Assembly (NCBI GenBank): GCA_958439725.1
Contig: CAUBWJ010000032.1
Coordinates: forward strand, 1-26,085
From: an uncultured Muribaculaceae bacterium
GTDB taxonomy: Bacteria; Bacteroidota; Bacteroidia; Bacteroidales; Muribaculaceae
Direction of reading: 5' to 3'
DNA length: 26,085 nt
This document shows positions 22,088 through 26,085 of this stretch, in pieces. Under the pieces are notes generated by a model. The model was not told where the DNA came from. It made no database searches and saw only the letters and a list, made by a program, of their open reading frames with translations. The position numbers and the translations under genes were made by a program. The stretch's first letter is position 1. Each line of letters starts with the position of its first letter.

Positions 22088-23324
22088 AAGCAGAAATAAC
22101 ACATCTCTCCCGGCGCGCGTCATCCGATTCCTCGTCATGGCCGTCAATCTCCTTGCGTACGCGGCTCTTATAGCCTCGGCGTTCGGTGGACGCGTCAGCC
22201 CCCTCACAAATGCATGGGGAGGTATCGCAGCCATGACCTTCCCCCTCTGTGCCGTTGGGGTGATTATGCTTCTGCTCGTTAACCTCTGCTGGTTCAGGCG
22301 TGTCGCCCTGCTCGATATCGCAGCTCTGGCCATCTGCACGGGCCCCCTTCTGTCGCTTTGTCCCCTCAATTTCAACCGACCCTCAATGGCGGCAATCGAA
22401 AGCATGGGCGACACCGCCATAAAGGTGATGACCTTCAACGTGTATAACTTCACCGACATAGCCCCCGGAGCGTCCGCGCAGGGAAACCGCACCGTGGCCT
22501 ACATTCTCGAGCAGGATGCCGACGTCAACCTGCTTCAGGAAGCATTTGCATCCCTGCATTCCAGCGGAAACGTATCCTCCGACGAAATCAACGCCCTCAA
22601 GGCCCGTTACCCCTATATTGTTACCGACGGCACCGGTCTTTGCCTTCTCTCGAAGTTTCCGGTAGAGACCGTGCGCACGGATATAGACAGCTCCCCTTCG
22701 TTTGCCGCCGCACGCTACGACGTGGAAATCGGCGGACGTACCGTCCATTTTTTCAACATCCATCTGCAGTCAATCGGCCTCACTGACGACGACAAGCAAC
22801 TTTACCGCCGCATAACCGAAGGGGAGGCCAAAGGCGAGGTAGGCAAGATACGCCGCGACCTACTGGGCAAACTCAAGGAAGCGATGCGCCTGCGCGCTTC
22901 CCAGGCAGCTCAGGTCAGAGCCGAGATTGAAAAGGCCGGTGAGGGTCCGGTGATTCTCGGCGGCGATTTCAACGACGTGACCGGATGCTATGCCCTGCGC
23001 GAAATCATGGGCCCGAATCTCCGCGACGCTTACCGCACCTCCGGTCTCGGCCCCGCCATCACCTATCACGTAAACCGTTTTTATTTCCGCATAGATCATT
23101 TTGTTTACGGCGACGGCGTGGACGCCCTCCGCACCTGGACCGGCTCGGCAAACTCCAGCGACCATTATCCGCTGCTTGCCTACTTCCGGCTTACGCCCGT
23201 GGATTCCACCACAGCAATCAACAACCAATCAAATATCACCAAGCATGTTAAAACAATTATTAACCCTGGGTGCAGCGGTTCTCTTGCCGCTGGCCTCAAT
23301 CCAGACAGACGTCATGGCAGCTGA
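22080..23324 (+). CDS. Membrane-anchored endonuclease/exonuclease/phosphatase-fold protein
   Basis: This 414-residue protein has three N-terminal hydrophobic segments (about 15-95), then a DNase I-like (EEP) domain. Motifs are MTFNVYNF near 117, LLQEAF with the metal-binding Glu, FFNIHLQS, GGDFNDV with Asp296-Asn298, and SDHYPLLAYF with His362. EEP enzymes hydrolyse phosphodiester or phosphate bonds in nucleic acids, lipids or inositides; the substrate is not predictable. The domain probably faces the periplasm. After AYFRL the frame continues about 43 residues without recognisable structure, and its last 80 bases overlap the start of the M3 peptidase gene. Confidence 0.85.
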   Translation: MTKSRNNTSLPARVIRFLVMAVNLLAYAALIASAFGGRVSPLTNAWGGIAAMTFPLCAVGVIMLLLVNLCWFRRVALLDIAALAICTGPLLSLCPLNFNRPSMAAIESMGDTAIKVMTFNVYNFTDIAPGASAQGNRTVAYILEQDADVNLLQEAFASLHSSGNVSSDEINALKARYPYIVTDGTGLCLLSKFPVETVRTDIDSSPSFAAARYDVEIGGRTVHFFNIHLQSIGLTDDDKQLYRRITEGEAKGEVGKIRRDLLGKLKEAMRLRASQAAQVRAEIEKAGEGPVILGGDFNDVTGCYALREIMGPNLRDAYRTSGLGPAITYHVNRFYFRIDHFVYGDGVDALRTWTGSANSSDHYPLLAYFRLTPVDSTTAINNQSNITKHVKTIINPGCSGSLAAGLNPDRRHGS

Positions 23325-25401
23325 ACACACCAACCCGTTCCTGCAGCCTTACGGAACGCAGTTCAACATCCCTCCATTTGAAAAAATCACTTACGACGAT
23401 TATCTCCCCGCCGTAAAGCAGGGTATAGCCGAGCGCAAGCAGGAAATCGACGCGATTGTAAAGAACCGCGCCACTCCCGATTTCGACAACACCATCCTCG
23501 CCCTTGAGAAATCAGGCCAGCTCCTCCAGAAAGTGATACTCGTATTCTCGTCGCTTGACGAAACCAACTCCTCGCCCGAGATGGTGAAACTCTCCGAAAT
23601 CATCTATCCCATGACCTCCGAGGCTTCCGACGAGGTGATGATGAACGACGGCCTTTTCAAGAAAGTGAAATACGTCTACGACAACCGCGAGAAGATGGGT
23701 CTCACCGGCGACAAGAAACGTGCCGTGGAGGAAACCTACAAATCATTCGTGCGCGAAGGCGCCCTTCTCTCCCCCGAAAAGAAGGAAGAGCTGAAAAAAC
23801 TCAACTCGAAGATGACCGACCTCTTCCTGAAGTTCAACAAAAACCTTCTTGACGACACCAACGGCTTCGAGCTGTGGGTTGACGACGCAAGCCGTCTCAG
23901 CGGCATCCCCGCAAGCAATGTGGCCAACGCCGCCGAAGAGGCCAAAGCCCGCGGCGCCGAAGGCAAGTGGCTCTTCACCCTCCACGCTCCCAGCCGTCTG
24001 CCTCTGCTGCAGTATGCCGACGACCGTCAGCTGCGCCACGACATGTATGTGGGCTACACCTCCCTCGCCTCCAAAGGCGAGCACAACAATCTCCCCGTTA
24101 TCAACGAGATTCTGAAAGTACGCACCGCAAAGGCCCGTCTCCTCGGCTATAAGGACTTCGCAAGCTACATGACCGCCAACGTAATGGCCAAGACTCCCGA
24201 CAACGCCGAGAACCTTCTCCTGAAGATATGGAAACCGGCCGTGAAACGCGTTCATGAGGAAGTGGCCGAAATGCAGGCTCTGGCCGACCGTCAGGGAGCC
24301 GGAATCACCATCGAGCCGTGGGATTACTACTATTACGCCGAGAAGGTGCGTAAAGACAAATATGACCTCGACGAGGATCAGGTGCGCGCCTACTTCCCGC
24401 TCGAGAACGTGCGCAAAGGTATCTTCTCCATGGCCGAGCGTCTCTACGGCGTGACATTTACCGAACTTCCCGATGCTCCCAAGTATTATCCCGAGGTGAA
24501 GGTCTATGAGGTGAAGGACAAGAAAGGCGAGCACGTGGCCGTCTACATGACCGACTATTTCCCCCGCGCCTCCAAGCGTCAGGGTGCCTGGATGAGCGAA
24601 TTCCAGGGCGCGTTCGAGGACGAGGACGGCACTTCGCAGCGTCCCATCGTCTACAACGTAGGCAACTTCTCCAAGCCCTCCGGCGACACCCCCTCGCTGC
24701 TCACCCTCGATGAGGTAGAGACCATGTTCCACGAATTCGGCCACGGTCTCCACGGCATGCTCACACGCGCCAAGCTCCGCAGCCAGGCCGGTACAAACGT
24801 TGACCGCGACTTCGTGGAGCTCCCCTCGCAGATCCATGAGCACTGGGCACTCGAGCCCGAGCTCCTCAAGACCTACGCCCATCATTACAAGACCGGCGAG
24901 GTGATTCCCGACAGTCTCGTGGCAAAACTCCAGGCTGCCTCCACCCACAATCAGGGCTTCACCACCACCGAGCTCGTGGGCGCCGCCCTGCTTGACCTCC
25001 AGTATGGCAAGCTCAACACCGACGGCGATATCGACGTGGCCGGCTTCGAGAAATCAGTGGCCGAGAAACTCGGCATGCCAAAGGAAGTGCAGTTCCGCTA
25101 CCGCAGCCCCTACTTCCGCCACATCTTCGGAAGCGACGGCTATGCCTCAGGCTACTATACCTATCTCTGGGCCGAGGTGCTCGACACCGACGGCTTCGAG
25201 CTCTTCAAGGAAAAAGGCATCTTCGATCCCGAGACCGCTGCCAAATTCAAATCGCTCGTTCTTGAGAAGGGCGGCAGCGAGGATCCCATGGAGCTTTACG
25301 TGAAGTTCCGCGGCCATGAACCCAGCGTCGACGCCCTCCTGCGCAACCGCGGCCTCGCCGACGAAAAAGACAAAGACCTTCACCAGAAAGGCGGCAAATA
25401 A
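23245..25401 (+). CDS. M3 family metallopeptidase, peptidyl-dipeptidase (Dcp-like)
   Basis: From the ATG at 23245 this is a 718-residue zinc peptidase with a signal peptide (MLKQLLTLGAAVLLPLASIQ), so probably periplasmic. The frame extends upstream to 23101, but that stretch is the shadow of the preceding gene, and the signal peptide fixes the start. The zinc motif HEFGHGLHGML is at about 496-506 (His496, Glu497, His500), with the third ligand in the downstream helix near EHWALEPELL. The C-terminal half is the usual all-helical M3 fold, including FRYRSPYFRHIFGSDGYASG with substrate-binding His/Tyr. Dcp enzymes remove C-terminal dipeptides from oligopeptides. It is the last gene of the overlapping rhomboid-EEP cluster. 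Confidence 0.93.
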   Translation: MLKQLLTLGAAVLLPLASIQTDVMAAEHTNPFLQPYGTQFNIPPFEKITYDDYLPAVKQGIAERKQEIDAIVKNRATPDFDNTILALEKSGQLLQKVILVFSSLDETNSSPEMVKLSEIIYPMTSEASDEVMMNDGLFKKVKYVYDNREKMGLTGDKKRAVEETYKSFVREGALLSPEKKEELKKLNSKMTDLFLKFNKNLLDDTNGFELWVDDASRLSGIPASNVANAAEEAKARGAEGKWLFTLHAPSRLPLLQYADDRQLRHDMYVGYTSLASKGEHNNLPVINEILKVRTAKARLLGYKDFASYMTANVMAKTPDNAENLLLKIWKPAVKRVHEEVAEMQALADRQGAGITIEPWDYYYYAEKVRKDKYDLDEDQVRAYFPLENVRKGIFSMAERLYGVTFTELPDAPKYYPEVKVYEVKDKKGEHVAVYMTDYFPRASKRQGAWMSEFQGAFEDEDGTSQRPIVYNVGNFSKPSGDTPSLLTLDEVETMFHEFGHGLHGMLTRAKLRSQAGTNVDRDFVELPSQIHEHWALEPELLKTYAHHYKTGEVIPDSLVAKLQAASTHNQGFTTTELVGAALLDLQYGKLNTDGDIDVAGFEKSVAEKLGMPKEVQFRYRSPYFRHIFGSDGYASGYYTYLWAEVLDTDGFELFKEKGIFDPETAAKFKSLVLEKGGSEDPMELYVKFRGHEPSVDALLRNRGLADEKDKDLHQKGGK

Positions 25402-25431
25402 TTCAACAATTATAATAATATAGTCCATCCG

Positions 25432-25468
25432 ATTCCCCGGATTGTCCTGTTATGACATTCCGGGGAAT
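25432..25468 (+). terminator. Intrinsic terminator after the M3 peptidase gene
   Basis: ATTCCCCGGA at 25432-25441 pairs with TCCGGGGAAT at 25459-25468. A further inner pairing of TGTC at 25443-25446 with GACA at 25454-25457 follows one mismatch. The tail is TATTATTTTT. It closes the cluster starting at 20614. Downstream of it the sequence becomes markedly AT-rich. Confidence 0.85.
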
Positions 25469-25561
25469 TATTATTTTTGCGAAACAAAGATTTAATAAAA
25501 AGAATCAGAATTCAGCTAACTAATATTTTTTTAATTCCATAATAATTTACCTATTAATACG

Positions 25562-25950
25562 ATGAGAAAAAAATTTTTTTATTGTTCTTCATGTTCCTAG
25601 TCTGCTTTATTGTATCCAGCTCTAGTAACTCTGTAGAGCCAAAGGAATACAAACAGGCATTTTGTTGGCTTATAAATCCGCCTAATTCCAGTGTGGAGTG
25701 GTCTTTTTTAGCAGACCAAGCCATTATGGTTTATCTTGAAAACAACAATGCGCTTGGAGTCACGGTAATTCTGACTGAAGAGTTTGCAGGTTCCAGTCAA
25801 TATGAGCATTATTTAATAGCCCCCTATGGGGTAACTAATGGGAAAAGATATAGTATTTTCGGTCAAACACCACTAACTTGGAAGTTTACACTTAGTACAG
25901 TATCTGATGTGGCCTTTGTACGAGGAAGAGCAAGATGGGATGATCTTTAA
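25562..25950 (+). pseudogene. Small secreted protein, apparent frameshift at A7T7 tract
   Basis: The ATG at 25562 opens MRKKFF but stops after 12 codons at a TAG. In the -1 frame the sequence continues LLFFMFLVCFIVSSSSNS and then a 100-residue mostly beta-like domain to TAA 25948-25950. The two parts together make a normal signal peptide, split at a run of seven A then seven T (25567-25580). A one-base insertion in the read, or a -1 slip, joins them. Otherwise translation would have to start at TTG 25582 or ATG 25591, with no basic N-region. The mature domain (WLINPPNSSVEWSFLADQAI, VTVILTEEFAGSSQYEHYLI) matches no family I recognise. It is AT-rich, unlike the genes before it. It may be functional by slippage, or an assembly error, rather than a true pseudogene. 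Confidence 0.55.
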
Positions 25951-25979
25951 TAGAAATTTTTACTACTAACAATAAATTT

Positions 25980-26085
25980 ATGAGCATTTTAAAATTATTA
26001 TCGGTTGTTACGATTGCATTACTTTTTACCGGATGCAAAAGTGATGATAATGCAGATTCAATGTTGGAGAAAATCCAAGCAGTTG
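25980..26085 (+). CDS. Lipoprotein, N-terminal part (runs off window end)
   Basis: The ATG at 25980 opens a frame that is still open at the window end, giving 35 residues. A lipoprotein signal peptide is clear: MSILKLLSVVTIALLFTGC with the lipobox LFTGC and lipidated Cys19. The residues after the cysteine, KSDDNAD, are rich in acidic side chains. In Bacteroidota an acidic stretch after the lipidated Cys can act as a surface-export signal, so surface exposure is possible. It follows the small secreted protein by 29 bases and may be in the same transcript. The function cannot be judged from this fragment. Confidence 0.7.
   Translation, partial: MSILKLLSVVTIALLFTGCKSDDNADSMLEKIQAV

Noticed and set aside
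23101..23244. 48-residue N-terminal extension of the M3 peptidase
   Set aside because: It is proline-rich sequence read out of frame from the EEP gene, and the natural signal peptide starts at 23245.
23743..24948. 401-codon minus-strand frame inside the M3 peptidase gene
   Set aside because: It is a shadow of a well-supported gene; the composition (Gly, Val, His, Glu-rich) reflects antisense codon bias and it has no family features.
1..26085. CRISPR array, tRNA or rRNA genes
   Set aside because: No regularly spaced repeats were seen. The larger gaps (404-637, 6284-6584, 11963-12606, 13207-13529, 25402-25561) show no cloverleaf or rRNA-like sequence by eye.

Overview
This 26 kb window looks like a Bacteroidales chromosome, probably from the Muribaculaceae/Bacteroides side of the order. 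The evidence is the Bacteroidota-type promoters (a -7 box TAnnTTTG, often with a TTG about 20 bases upstream), the near absence of Shine-Dalgarno sequences, GC-rich codons in most genes, and typical families: secreted GH2 and GH20 glycosidases, a MINPP-like histidine phosphatase, MgtE, PepT, a YtrA-type GntR/ABC module and tandem rhomboids. The genus is an inference.

Left edge (1-870): the C-terminal part of a RhuM-family protein runs in from outside the window. It is followed by a start-less reading frame that may be a gene remnant, then a possible 73-residue small protein. Region 866-5670: a small TPR protein on the minus strand; then, on the plus strand, a secreted histidine phosphatase, a TraB/GumN protein with a textbook promoter, and an ABC ATPase-permease-GntR cluster closed by a strong terminator. 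Region 5720-12600: an NAD(P)H oxidoreductase, a large Ca2+-type P-type ATPase and a secreted GH2 glycosidase. Two copies of a small palindromic repeat (6331-6414 and 12185-12287) bracket this stretch at a distance, and a 12-base direct repeat closely brackets the GH2 gene.

Region 12607-20110: an NlpC/P60 hydrolase behind a long leader, ksgA (rsmA) overlapping mgtE, then pepT-miaA-GH20 hexosaminidase packed tightly together. The GH20 gene and the oppositely oriented HU gene share a bidirectional terminator. Region 20610-25470: two different rhomboid proteases, a membrane-anchored endonuclease/exonuclease/phosphatase-fold protein and an M3 peptidase, all overlapping by 8-80 bases.

Right edge (25500-26085): base composition drops to AT-rich. 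A small secreted-looking protein is broken from its natural start by an A7T7 homopolymer, and the start of a lipoprotein gene runs off the end. Most of the window is housekeeping and carbohydrate/peptide scavenging. I see no complete defence or mobile system. The less ordinary signals are the variable-core palindromic repeat pair, the apparent -1 frameshift at A7T7, the structured RNA upstream of ksgA, and the inverted and direct repeats around the GH2 gene.
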